Origin: Wyeomyia smithii
Lineage: Eukaryota; Arthropoda; Insecta; Diptera; Culicidae
Assembly (NCBI RefSeq): GCF_029784165.1
Contig: NC_073695.1
Coordinates: 7,610,183-7,674,182 of the forward strand
DNA: 64,000 bases
Direction: 5' to 3'
Positions 46,646-58,487 of the stretch are shown piece by piece. Numbering within the stretch: position 1 is the stretch's first letter; every line of letters begins with the position of its first letter. Below the pieces are notes generated by a model. It was not told the DNA's origin and made no database searches. It was given only the letters and a program-made list of their open reading frames with translations. Both the position numbers and the translations under genes were made by a program.

Positions 46646-47545
46646 TCTAACAGTTACCGTGGTAAACTGGAAAGTACCTACAGGCTCATGTGCCTGAGAG
46701 TTGCGAGTGCGTATCGTACGGTGTCATACGATGCAATCTGTGTCTTGTCCGGCATAATGCCTATCAGCATCGCCATCAAGGAGGACAGAGAGTGTTTCGA
46801 CCAACGTGACACAAAGGGCATACGAGGAACCAGAAGGTCATTCTCGATGCTCCGCTGGCATCGAATGGTCCAACTCCACAAAGGGCAGATGGACGCACCG
46901 ACTCATACCGGAGATATCCGGCTGGGTCAGGAGAAGACATGGTGAAGTGAACTTCCCCCTGACACAAATCCTGTCAGGCCATGGTTGTTTCAGGCAATAT
47001 CTGTACAGGTTCGGACACGCGGGGTCCCCCATGTGTCCCGAGTGCGTGGAGAAGGAGGAGACTGCTGAGCATGTCTACTTCGTATGGCCCCGTTTCGTAA
47101 GAGCGAGAAGCGACATGATGACTGTGACCGGGCCTGGCACTATTTCGGACAATCTAGTCCGGAGGATATGCGACGACCCGGACATCTGGAACGCGGTCTG
47201 TGCGGCCGCCTCTCAGATTGTCCTGGAGCTGCAACGTGTGTGGCGTGTCAACCACCAACACGCCAGTGGTAGCTAATTACCAGTCTCCAGATAGTTAGCT
47301 AGGAGGTTATAAGAGTAAAGAGGGTGCATCACGCACAAAAGCCACTCCCCGACGTAATACTTAACCGTCATTCCGGGAAAACCAGGGCTGGAGACTGGAG
47401 GGGTTTTAGTGAGTCGGGACAGGGATCAGTAGGTGTCTGGGGGAGTGTAACTACCCCAGCATCTCTCCCCTAGTCTCATCCCCACATCCTGAGTTCTCTT
47501 CTCAGGTGTCTGTTTGCCGATTTCCCCGCCACCTTAGAAAAAAAA
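46646..47545 (+). pseudogene. R1-clade LINE ORF2 C-terminus and 3' UTR
   Basis: The coding remnant spans 46650-47276, with a frame change near 46850. It includes FPLTQILSGHGCFRQYLYRF and the zinc finger SPMCPECVEKEETAEHVYF. The final cysteine of the usual CCHC is W or R here (FVWPRFVRAR), a lesion. The stop is at 47274-47276, followed by a 250-bp UTR and an A tract (47538-47549). Same family as 60-670 and 44070-44500. Confidence 0.82.
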
Positions 47546-47604
47546 AAAATGCGAGTCCTTTAGATGTCAGCTACCTGGTCAGGGCCAATTCGCGACTACG
47601 AAGG

Positions 47605-47745
47605 TGCTGATATTTGTTTGGTTTTTGCATGAGAAATAGAAGGAGAGAAATATTTTTGCTTTTGTCATCACACACACTTTGAAAATAGCATATGAGAGTT
47701 CGCCTGGGTGCGAACAGCCTTCAAAATCTCTTTCAACTTCGTAGT
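47605..47745 (-). repeat. Dispersed repeat, inverted partner of 27985-28120
   Basis: The matching words are given in that entry. Here the order is reversed and complemented (gatatttgtttggtttttgc first). Confidence 0.75.
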
Positions 47746-47953
47746 CGCGAATTGAGCGGTATCCACTGCTGACACTTCAAAATACTGAGAATAGGGGAGG
47801 AGAAAGGATAAATCCGCACCTAATTTGTGTCCGACGCAATGGGGTAGAATATGCTTTTATCAGTTTGTGACGTAGAACTACGTGTCTTTCTTCCCCCACA
47901 GTTGGGGCAGCACAAAGGTTGCGATCAGTATATCCGATTTTGAACAGCAAAAT

Positions 47954-48816
47954 GCCACTCTGAAAAATACGCACGTAAAATCCACCTGAAAAATCACGTA
48001 AGTGACTGACCTTAAGAAAATCTGCCATTTTACGTGACGTTAGTAACTTTCACTTGAACTTCATGTACGATTCACTGTCAATTCACGTACAATCGGTATA
48101 TGGTTACAGCGCGTTGGTATTTGTGTTTTTAAATTTGTTAGTGTTAGTGCGGCTGTGGTTTGACGTTTCCGATAACGATGTTTACGTGAATTTTTAGTAT
48201 GCAAAAAGTCAATATGGCGGACAAAGGACTCCTGAGCTGCTCCAGCTTATTCAATATTGGAAACACGCAAAGTAAGTAGCCAGAATAATATTCATATTAT
48301 CAAAAGAAACATATAAATCTTTTGAATTTTCAGTTGGTGAATTCTTTCCGGAACGATTGGAATCATCGACAGGTAGTTTCGAGCAAAACATCTCCGGCAC
48401 CAGCTACGGATGAACGGTTGACAATCGTTCCGGCCAATCCTGTTTCTCTCCTGTCAGAAATGTCGATTCGGAGAATGTAATTATTGGTTGAAAATTTGAA
48501 ATAAATTTTATTTGCCATATGCGCCATGTATTTTATTTACTTAAAGATAACGTGGATTCCATCTGAATAACATGTAAAAAGTACGTGAAAATCATGTGGG
48601 GTTTATGCGTTTTATTTATGGTTTCACCTGAATATCACGTAAAAAGGTACGTGAAAATTAGGTAACAATTACCTGACCAACACCTGGTTGATTGACACTA
48701 ACACACTGACACATGGTCGGCTTTCGAGAAATCGGCAAAAGTTACATGAAAAAAAGGTGGATGAGAATCAGTCACTTTTCCCGGTAAATTTTACGTGCAT
48801 TTTTTTCAGATTGTGC
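47954..48816. mobile_element. TIR element of about 860 bp that contains a micro-gene
   Basis: The left end (tctgaaaaatacgcacgtaa at 47959) mirrors the right end (ttacgtgcatttttttcaga at 48791-48810), and the next 40 bp pair loosely (aagtgactga / cagtcactt). Subterminal regions carry many cacgtaa/ttacgtg words. The centre, 48120-48510, differs in character and looks like a compact gene with promoter region, intron and poly(A) signal. A target duplication is not clear. The superfamily is unknown to me. Confidence 0.6.
48214..48413 (+). CDS. Putative 45-aa two-exon protein inside the TIR element
   Basis: ATG at 48214 (context caatATGGCGG, close to a good start). Exon 1 is 48214-48271 and the intron is 48272-48333 (62 bp, gtaagtagcc to gaattttcag). 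Exon 2 is 48334-48413, ending tga. The joined reading is open for 45 codons, starts MADKGLLSCSSLFNIGNTQ and ends in a Ser/Gly-rich tail. Both splice sites match the consensus strongly, and an aataaa lies at 48501-48506. The protein has no recognisable domain, signal peptide or membrane segment. It may be a captured host exon pair, an element-encoded protein or a non-coding spliced RNA. Confidence 0.4.
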
Positions 48817-50468
48817 CTTTCTCAAGGCCAATAAACAAGTAACAGGGTGGCGAAAAATATTGAAAATATTTAAAGAGTCGCACCTCGAATAAAAATGGCT
48901 CTCTGATTTTCCGGATCGAAAACTGAAATCCCTGACATTCCTTGATTTTGCAGGTTTTAGCCACCCTGAAGTATTTGAAACTAATAATTTCTTGGCAACA
49001 ACACAAGCAAGCATTTTGTGCTGCATCCTAGCAATCATTCTACGTCAGTTATGCGGTCGTGTCTTGGATAGAACGTCCTACTTTTTTAATTTTTTTAATA
49101 GTCGATTTGTTTTTTCATTAACGATCACTTTTCAATAATAATTCAATAATAATAAGTTTGACAAAACAGTAAAAATTTTAACCAACCGTCATTTTTAACC
49201 AGGCATCTGTAGATTACACTGGTAAACACAGATCTGGCTCTAGAGCTCAAACTGGAAAAAACTGGAACTGGAAAGATAATAGCTTTTCAAACATTTCTGT
49301 GAGTTTTGGTGCCCCTAGCCATTACCAAAACGCGTCAACTTACGTGAGAATTCGCATAGTAATCGCTAGCCGGTTCCGTCGCTTCAACGTTATATTTACG
49401 AGAAACCTGTGTTGACCAGTGTAATATTTCTAGGGCAACTATTTTGAGCTTTAGGGCCGCATATTTTTTCTCTTTTGTAGACCAGTGTTTTTGTTTTTTT
49501 TTTAATTTACCCCAACACCGCCCGCGCCATCAAAGCCAAAATGAATTTATTTGCCACACGCAAAATATCAATTAGGACAAGCCTCCGTTGTTTAGTTGTC
49601 ATGCTTTGTCTCAGGTACGTGCAACATAAAAACCTAGCTGCAGGAAACGAACTTGTTAGTTGCATGCTATTCATTGAAGATAGTTTCCTTCGGAAGCATA
49701 CTACAATGTACTGTGAGCTCTAATAATAAACTACATTGCCACCTGAAATACTTGGGGTAGTTTTTTATCGATTTATTGTTACAGAGTGCGTTTGTGTAAA
49801 TTTATATTTTTTCTTGATCAACATAAATTAAAACAATTTCATGCAGTGGAGCCTCAACGGTGCTTTGCCGTTCAAATCCATAAAATGTTTATTTCAAAGT
49901 ATTAAATTATTTTTTCCCCGTGGTAGTCCAGATAAAGTTACTCCACCCGACAGCATTGAAGGATACCAATGACGTCATGGGGAGAATTTCAAATTCAATG
50001 GTAACTATCGAAAGCATCATGTCATGTTTCAATATTGTATACCCCAGTCTGACCCTTGGAAGTATCCTGTCAAAATAAGAACCTTAAAGCAACAGAGTAT
50101 GAAAGAGAGCAAACAGAGTGAGCGAACCGAGAAAGGAATAAAAATATTCGAGCATGTCTCTTAGAGTACCGCGTATTGCCCACCCCCCAAGTTTTCATTC
50201 ATTTTTAAGCAGTCTCAGGTATTGTGCGTGTTTTCGCCGTTTTCGTGACAGAGTTGTGTTGAGACAAGCGTAGCGAGAAGCAGCCACCAACGAGAATGGA
50301 GTTATACCTTAACAATTACATGTTAGCCTTCGAGTAACTTAAAACAGAAGCCTTCTGCACGAATGAATTCCGGTCGAAGCTACTCTACTGGTGATAATTC
50401 AGAACTTGTGCGGTAGAATACAGCAAGGAAAACTGTGACTGAAGTGAAACTTTCCCTGGGAAAAAAGT
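48817..50468. other. No gene recognised upstream of the DIPK1-like gene
   Basis: This holds 5' flanking sequence of the gene at 50469. A 60-codon reading at 49541-49723 starts with a good ATG context and reaches a gtacgtgc donor-like word after MLCLR, but has no second exon I can assign. 50220-50468 is likely 5' UTR or promoter. Confidence 0.4.
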
Positions 50469-52223
50469 ATGCTACTGATGACAAAGAAGGAGTGGAAAAA
50501 TCTCGCCCGAAGGTTACGGTTTTCGCCGCGGAAGCGCCACTACATAGCTTCGCTGCTAGTAATCGTGGTGGTTGTTTCCCTGGTGTACTGCACCGTAACC
50601 TCGTCCTATTATTGCTTCGACACCGGAGTCGAGTGGAAAGTTAATAAATTTGTAAGTAAAAAAGTTGTCCCCTTTGTAGCTAGAGAGCAGACGGTTGTAG
50701 TAATTTTCTCGTATGGGGTGGTGAAGCGATGAAGACCCGCCCAAGCGCCCTTTACCCCAACTGTTATCTGTCTACGCGTGAACTCGAACTGTATAGTATT
50801 CATGAGCTTCAGCATAAGCCGGTGTGTTTTGTTTTTGATAGTATTGTTTGACTGTAGCGTAAACGAATGGAGAAACTCCATCGATATTCAGTTCGCGGGA
50901 AAAAGAGACAACTTATTGCGACTTAATAAAATTATCGTAATCGCAACAGGTCCACTGATTTGTGGCGATTCGAAATTAATTTAGCACAACATCCTTAACT
51001 TATACTATGAGTAGTGATTTATATTGATAAATAACTCAAAATCTTCAGTGCAAGCGCTATCGCACGGAGGGAGCTTCAGGCTACCTGTGTCAGGACTTTT
51101 GCAGCTGGGACTTCCACTGTCCGGAACCGAGTCTGGAAATTCATCATCCTCATCGGTTTCAAGCTAAAAAGCTTGGTGATCCACTGACCATCATCGTGAG
51201 TAACGCTCTATTCTATTCGCTAGAATGCTTTATAGAATATAATCAAGCTGATTAATATTTTGTAGCAAGCAGTTCCGAACGAAAATTATGAAAAACTATT
51301 CTGGGTGGACAGCCTCTACCAGAAGGAGCACTATCCTTCCGAAACCGAGTATGAAAATATAGTCAAACGGTACATCACGAACAAGTACAACATGGAGATT
51401 CCCTTCGATAAGATGCGCTCTCTGTTGAGACTTTCGCATAAGCAGCACGTTTCGATGTTCCATAACAGTATGCGAGACAGCTGGAATTTGATACAGAACC
51501 ATGAGTACGCCATGATGAGTATGTTCAATGAGAAGGATCTCTTTCCGTTTGTGACCGGTAATTGCGGAGAAGTGTTCGCTTCCGAGCATCTGGAGTCGGT
51601 TGATTTCGATGAGGACCGCTATTACTTCACGAAGCACATCGATACGGACCGCTGGCGGTACCATATCAAGGTGGCGGTATTAATTTTAGACTATATTGAA
51701 GAGCTGGACCAGCATGAAATTCAGATGTGCCACGTGGATCTAACCCGATTTGGGATTAATAATAATCGATTGAAGTACGACGATTTGCGTTTCCTGTTCA
51801 CGGAGTATACTATCAATAGGAAATTGTCCAGCGGAAGTCATTGCACCCGGGATGAGCACTGCAATTTTATGCACTGTCGGTCCGAGTGCAATGTCGAGAA
51901 AAAATGGTGCGAGTCGACGGTGTTGAATAATAATGTTCAAATCATTTGCGAAAAGGTAAGAAAAATACTCTTGATAAATTAAACAAATAATAAGAATTTT
52001 TCTGTTGTAGATCTTTCTGGGTACCGAACGCTATCCGGGCATTCTAATCACGCAGAGAACTCCGGATCGGCTTGCAATGCTGCTCAAGCGATGCGCCAAC
52101 CCGACGCAAGATCGGGACGTTTCTCGGACCCGGCCGCTGGGGGTTTCCGAGGATCTCAAGAAACAGCTGTACAATGAGTTGACCAGCATTTACGAGCGAC
52201 TCGCCACGAATACTGCTCCTTAA
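50469..52223 (+). CDS. FAM69/DIPK1-type divergent protein kinase, 4 exons, 410 aa
   Basis: Exons are 50469-50651, 51049-51195, 51266-51955 and 52011-52223. All introns are phase 0 with gtaagt/gtgagt/gtaaga donors and clean ag acceptors. The protein is a type II membrane protein: short basic cytoplasmic part, helix IASLLVIVVVVSLVYC (residues 27-42), then a lumenal Cys-rich region (YRTEGASGYLCQDFCSWDF) and a divergent kinase fold with CHVDLTRFGI in the place of the catalytic/metal loop. A second Cys cluster (CTRDEHCNFMHCRSECN) follows. FAM69/DIPK1 proteins are about 430 aa and reside in the ER, with unsettled substrates. Start chosen as the first ATG in frame (50469); 50478 is an alternative. 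Poly(A) signal aataaa near 52634. Confidence 0.87.
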
Positions 52224-52695
52224 ATTTCAATTCTATTAAGACTTAGGGTACGATGTAAATCTGGTTCACGTTTTCGAACCGTTCTAACTGTAGTGTATGT
52301 ATTTTTTGCAATGGTCGTCCATGTGTGAGTGTCAAAAAAAGACACGATTTGTACGTTGGATGTGGTTTCACTCTAGAAGCAAACATGAGAGTTAATATTT
52401 TTTTAGAGTTTTAGTAGCTTTGATCGCTAGATTTTTGCAGAGAAACCAAACTGTCAATCACAATCACTTGAAAAGCGAAAGTTCAACATTTTTCTTAACG
52501 TCCTTCTAATTTAGAATAGTAACAACATCAGTGATATTGAAACTTTGAGTATTACTTGAAAATCAGACCAAAAAATCAATTGTAAACTTTAATTAGCTAA
52601 CTGCACTGTAATACCTAGTTAAGAATCTGTTGAAATAAACTAAATTTGAGCACAAAAAATGACAACACGTATATTATTACCAACCAGAGTATAAC

Positions 52696-53843
52696 CTACG
52701 CATAATCGTACGACACTTCGCACAGCTTCGCTAGCATACCGGACATCTGCAGCAGTGAGTTCAGTCCATCCACAATCTTCATATGAGTTTCGCCGATTTC
52801 CCGGATAAAACACAGCTTCAGTTTCTCGTTCATATTCATTCGCTTGCAAACGCGAAACACGTTCCCGATAACGTCCTCCGCGGCGTAACCCAGCCGCCAC
52901 AACTTTGCCATTATTTTGTACGCCTTGTGGATGTCCCCTTTGATGCAGTGTTCCAACATATCCTGCACAAGCATGGGATGCGGTTCGTCGCAAACCTTAA
53001 ATACATTCGCTCCATTTATATGCCCGAACCCGTTGGCCGTCGATTGCAGATTATTCAAAGCCTGTCTCATATCCCCTTGGGCAGTGAAAACAATAGCCTC
53101 CAGTCCATCTTCGTCGTAATTCAGAGCTTCCTTCTGGCAGACTTCAATCAGCTTCGCTAATACTTGAGCATCGGATAGTTTCGAAAATCGCAACATCGCA
53201 CACCGCGATTGGATAGGTTCGATTATCTTCTCGCTGGTATTGCAGGCCAACGCAAACCGGGTTGTGTTGCTGTAAATTTCCATTGTTCGCCGCAGCGCTT
53301 GCTGAGCACCTTCGGTCATACTGTCCGCTTCATCAAGAATAACAATCTTATGGCGGCCCCGCGGCAAAGTTACCTTTTGTTGGGCAAACATTTTTATCTT
53401 ATTACGTACCACATCGATGCCTCGTTCGTTCGAAGCGTTCAACTCCAGTACGGCCTCGCGAAAGTTTTCTCCTAGCAGAATTCGAGCCAAGCAGAGGATC
53501 GTCGTGGTCTTACCAACTCCCGGTGGGCCCTGAATTATGAATCATACATTTAGAATCATGGTGTCAAACAGAATCGTTTTGAATGCTTACCGCAATTATA
53601 ATATTGGGAGCATTTCCTTGTGTAGCAAATACACCCAGTCGGCTAACAGTGTCCTCATTACCGACGATTTCTTCGAAGCGTTGGGGACGATACTTTTCGA
53701 TCCTGGCAATGGGAAGGTCATTTGTTTTGGAATTATTTAAACACTATATTAACTTACCATGGTAAATTTTTTTTCTTGTTTGCCGTGTTGTCTTTGGAGG
53801 CGCCTGAGCTAGAAGCACCTTCGTTGACTTGCGATTCAGGCAT
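52696..53843 (-). CDS. RFC2: Replication factor C subunit 2, 3 exons, 343 aa
   Basis: The start ATG is 53843-53841. Exons are 53843-53758, 53702-53591 and 53529-52696, with gtaagt/gtaagc donors; a Trp codon is split by intron 1. The protein is an AAA+ clamp-loader subunit that helps load PCNA at primer-template junctions. Seen: EKYRPQRFEEIVGNEDTV (RFC box II), Walker A GPPGVGKTT exactly at the start of exon 3, Walker B ILDEADS, the SRC arginine-finger motif (EPIQSRCA), and AQGDMRQALNNLQ. Wording and length match human RFC2 (354 aa) and Drosophila RfC4 rather than RFC4/RFC5. The N-terminal 25 residues are Ser/Lys rich and variable. It converges with the DIPK1-like gene, with 472 bp between the stops. 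Confidence 0.97.
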
Positions 53844-56616
53844 TTTATGCTGAAAAACGAGATTCGGTCAAAAATCTATAGTAGCTTTAAATTGTGTTTT
53901 AACGATTTGGCGCCGGTTCTAAATATAATGAAGTATATTTACTCGCATTGACAGTTGGGCTAAAGGATAAAAGCATTTATGCTGAGCGAGAAGCTTTTGG
54001 GCTACACGACAAACAGAAATACCACATTTTTATCTTTATATTGAATTTAGAAAATAACTTCTGGGTAAAAATGTCTTCAAAGAAAAGAAAATTTCTTTCG
54101 GAGGAATTTTCTTCTCTTCGAAGAAATGTGCGCTCGTAATTCAGCCGCTGGTGACTTTTATAGACTCTTCGCCTGCTCCGCCACATTAAGATTGATCCGG
54201 AGTAAAATAATGGCTTCATGTTTCTGGTTTCTGACCTCGTTTGTTTTCAGCTTCACTTATACCGGAGTTTGGCTATTCTACGGTTTTAAAAGTAACATAA
54301 GGAGCTTTAATCAAAAAATTTTACGAAGCAATCGGTTGATTTTTGTTAAATTTTGTTACGTGTCGTTTGGAGGTTATTACTAACTTAAATGTTATTTTCT
54401 TATATCTGTTTTTTTTTCTGTTAGTTTTATAGTATGGTAAGCACTAGCAATACTCAGAGGGAGAGATATGCGAAGAGAATGTAGTGAGCCAAACGAACAT
54501 GTCAAAATCCGAGCCAAACGAACAAAAAAGGTAACACATTGAAAGGTGTTGCAATCAGGTACAATAAAGGACATATTTATTTTCATACGTTTTTCGTGTT
54601 TTATTGCTAAACAATGAATTGAGAATGCTCCAAAATTACTTTATCACAGTGATTTTTAATTGGTGGTTCATAAACCTTTTGTATGGGTAACAAAACAATG
54701 ATCAATTATGGTGAAAATTCATAAAATTAAACATAAACATTAAATTTAATACCTTCTCAGTTTTTGTAATGCACTTTGTTATTCCCCAGGACTTCACTAT
54801 CAGTCATACGAGTCGAATGGAAAAGTTAGTCAACATTGCGCTTTGGGAAGAGGTCTGGCAATTCTCCTGTGAAACCTAGTGGCCAAATTGATGTTTTTGT
54901 TTCATCGCTTATCTCTTTCTCTCTCTCTCTCTCTCTCTGAATATCTCTTGTAAGCATTTTATTCAGCCATTCAATAAAAAAGGGCAATTTTCGCCTCAAA
55001 AATCGAATATATAGCACATGTTCAAACTCACATGGAAGATCGACCCATCTCGAACCGTTCTTAATAATGTACGTGGAGTTTGATGACCGAACACTGGAGT
55101 ATCCCGGTGCTACCATTCGAGAGATAGAGCTGTTTGAGGAGGAGATTATTAACTCACAAAATTATTTTATAGGAATGTCCCTTCGAACTTGTTACGAATC
55201 GCATTCGCAGCACTCCAGCAAAGCTACGACGTCACAGTTTAAAGTATATAAGTGAATCGTGTCTTGTCTCGACACATTTCGAGTCTCAGCCTTGACATTC
55301 ACGAACCCTGGTAGCAGTGTGATCTTTTGAAGTAAATGAGGCTTCCTGTCAAAACTTTTTATCTGCTTTAGTCTATAGTTCCTAATTTTAGAAAGTGTCA
55401 TTTTTTTTTTACTGTCTCTTGACTATTGAATAATCACCAAAATACCCAAGATATATTTTGTGCATTTTAAACTAGCTTCACCACATCACAGCACATCGCG
55501 GAAAATTTTGTGATTACCTTGAATGAAAAAAAAAAAATCCTCACATGTTATGTTCACATTATTGTTTAATGAACGTTGTAATAACCATAGCATTTTTGAT
55601 GATAACTCTGAAAAATCAAAAATCTCTCGCTTTTCTAGCCGAATTGTTGAAAAACTTATGTAAACTTATAGTTCTTGTAAAGCCGGCCGAAGTGTATGCA
55701 GTTAGGCTATAAATTTGGCTATAAATTGACTTTTCAAACTTTTCATATTTCAATTTCGAATGGTTCGAATATTAGTTCATATAAACCAGACAGCTTCTTA
55801 GTTCCTACTATCACATCCATATCGACGGCATCCTTAGTGTAAATAATGTAATAAAAATACATAGAACAACTAAATTTGAGTTCACCATGGATGTGAAAAA
55901 ATCCGTGAAGATACATGGGTATAAATGTTGAATCTATTCATTTAATTAATCTTTTATTGTATACTACTGAATTATGGAAACGTAACCTCTTTTTGATTTT
56001 GCGGAAAATAAGGCGTAACAAACCGTGGTGGCAGTCACAAGATAGCCAGACAATCCCTGTCCCAACAGGCAATTAATGTTTGCTTTCATGAGCTCTCTTC
56101 CTTAAACAATTTGGTTACCTGCTGTTGGAATCTAATAAAGTCTGATGTCTTGAAAGAAAACATGCTGGTGAAGGCAACGGCAGGCACCGCTGGTCTATCA
56201 TTACAGCGGTACACGATTTCTATTCGTGTGCAATCAAGGGAAAACTGCTATGTTGCTGATGGTGGTTAACAGTTCATCTAATGAATGAATATGGTTACCA
56301 TCAAAACTATAAATTATTCAACAAGAATTGAATATTTTTGCAACTGTTATAAGTTATTTCTATTCCATTCTATTTTCTATGTTCACTCAATAATTGTGAC
56401 CGGCATACATCCTCAATACACAATTTTATCCAAAAAATACCATTTTATATGAGAGTAAGAGCCGGCGACTGCTTGTGAGTTTTTTGTTTATTAACTAAGT
56501 TTCATGCGGAATGTTTTTTTTACAGTTCAACATTGTTAGATGATAATTTTTATATTTTTAACTTAACAACTAAAATATACGTATATGAGCTGTCTTCGTA
56601 ATACAGTGATTTTTTT
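53844..56616. other. RFC2 upstream region and unassigned DNA
   Basis: 53844-53950 should hold the RFC2 promoter and 5' UTR; no TATA is clear. The word gtgagccaaacgaac with a repeated gagccaaacgaa unit (54483-54525) recurs at 25497-25530 and marks another dispersed repeat. A 96-codon minus reading at 54826-55116 includes a (GA)n tract and has no domain. Nothing else is supported. Confidence 0.4.
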
Positions 56617-57440
56617 TAGGGGGGGATTTGGTAGTAGCTTAAGTACTTATGATAAATATTAGTAAATAATGAGTATGTGTGTCCAACCACAAATGGTGAC
56701 TTCTCAAGACTGTTAGAAATTTGTAATCTTAATTATTAGGATTTGTTTGCTTTCGCAATTAAAACTTATCATTCGTAGGGATTTAAACCTACTTGTCAAA
56801 AAAGGAGAAGTAAACTTACAACTTACTTAATTGCTAACTTATTGGCTATAAAGAGAGCTTATCGTAGCAATTTAGGATTGCAACGATTTTTGTCGAAATG
56901 CAGTGAATTTATTTTTTTTTTATTCTCGCTTATTTTCCGTCTGTCTATTTCCGCCACTGTTGTGGCCAATCACCGACGCCCAGGGAGGCGACTCCACACC
57001 CAGGACCCTAACTCACGACCCGTTTATTAACGGCTTATTAACGGCCAACGGCTTTACTTCCTCATGCGATGGAAGGCGTGATCCCAGAGATTTTTCGCCT
57101 CAGAAAATCTCCCGGTGTCGGCTAGGATTGAATCTAGACCAGTTGGGTTGGTTGTGAGTGGATCACGCCACCTCACAACCATCGACACCTATGTCGGCGG
57201 TGGGATTCGAACCCAGGCGTCGAGCGTGGTTGGCGGAGACGTTACCAACCACACTAGGCCCCCGCTCGACCGTGAATGTAATTGTTGACAAAAAAAAGCT
57301 GTATTTTCATTGTAGTAATTGCTGCGATTTTTTGCTTGAATTTGTTTGAATACTTTATTTGACATATTTTCTAATGTGTTCTTATTGGTGCGCTTGTATA
57401 ACGGCTTCGACATTATTTTCAGAACAAGATTCTTACAATA
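56617..57440 (-). repeat. Old Juan-type LINE 3' relic, split by a SINE
   Basis: The minus strand from 56905 to 56617 matches 19620-19890 (ORF2 end and 3' UTR, e.g. gattgcaacgatttttgtcg on the plus strand). The match resumes beyond the SINE at about 57350-57430 (tttatttgacat, attttcagaac), matching 19490-19600. Divergence is much higher than for the full-length copy. Confidence 0.75.
56911..57272 (-). repeat. tRNA-headed SINE with A-rich tail
   Basis: On the minus strand a tRNA-like head (57272-57200) has A-box-like and perfect B-box (ggttcgaatcc) motifs. A unique body of 280 bp and an A-rich tail (56930-56911) follow. It is flanked by related words (gtgaatttat / gtgaatgtaa), a likely target duplication, and interrupts the Juan relic. 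Confidence 0.8.
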
Positions 57441-58487
57441 AATTTGATTTAATCAGATTTATCTACGTTAGAACCATTCATTATTATAACGTAAGTATTG
57501 TTGGATTTGAAAGGTTTGGTTGGATTAAACCCTAGTTTAAACGCATTAGCCGTGGTACAATATCGTGAAGTGTAAACGAAATTCTTTCGAGTGATATTTC
57601 TAAAATAGGATTTTAAGAGAAGACTCTGTAACCTTTGAAACCCGAAACCCCTCTAATTGCAGTGTTTAATCCCACGTTACCATTTTATACAACTCTAGGG
57701 ATTTATACCTTGTAGTATCTGGTATGAAAGCGTGTATGATGATTTAATTTCAATACAAACAAATCATCATCATATGACTTCTTTATGAATTAAATCTAAA
57801 CATTATTGATTTTTTATTATTGTAAAAAAAATCGCTGCCCCAAAAAATAATGTTATTTTTTTCGACTGGATTTTTTTAAAGTTATTTCTTATACAATTAA
57901 ATTTCCTACATTTTTATCTGCTTCAAACGCTGGTTTGACTGCACAAAAGATGTCTTTAGTTTTGTTACTCAAATGCATTTGGAGATGCATCTTAGCGATC
58001 CATTCGCTATGTGCAGTTCTAGTTACCGGTACATAATTTCTGAGGGTGCTAATTGACAAAGGACTTTTAAGTGTGGATAATCTGACGATAGAAATGAACA
58101 AAATGGTTTTATTGGTCCTCTAATATTTTCCCACACTTATTAAATGCACCCTAAAATGATATATTAAAACCCATAAATCCTTTTTCAAGAGATACCTCGT
58201 ATATTGTGTTCCTAGATTCTTCATAACAAACAGTTACAGTAACACGTGTCATACGATATGAATACCATTCAAAATTCTCGTACCGAATTACTGATTCAGG
58301 AATTAAATCTTTGTAAAGTTGTTAGTTCTGCAGTCATAACAGCTTTACGAAACCAACAAAATTCTATTACGCTCTATTAACATGGTTTTGACTTTTTCAA
58401 TGCAATAAACAAGTTATCAAACAACATCAATTTTTGTGAAGTTCAAGGCAAAAGATATTTGAGAATTCCAAAAGGCGGTTGTAAGAG
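57441..58487. other. No gene recognised
   Basis: AT-rich with no supported gene. A 70-codon minus reading at 57889-58101 has no domain. Confidence 0.45.

Noticed and set aside
46568..46945. 125-codon open frame across promoter repeat and R1 tail
   Set aside because: The first 25 codons come from non-coding repeat sequence; the fusion is chance, and the R1 part is in a decayed frame.
49541..49723. 60-codon ORF with a donor-like site
   Set aside because: Good ATG context but no second exon, no domain and no conservation evidence available here.
54826..55116. 96-codon minus ORF
   Set aside because: Its centre is a (GA)n simple repeat encoding REREREKE; flanks show no family.
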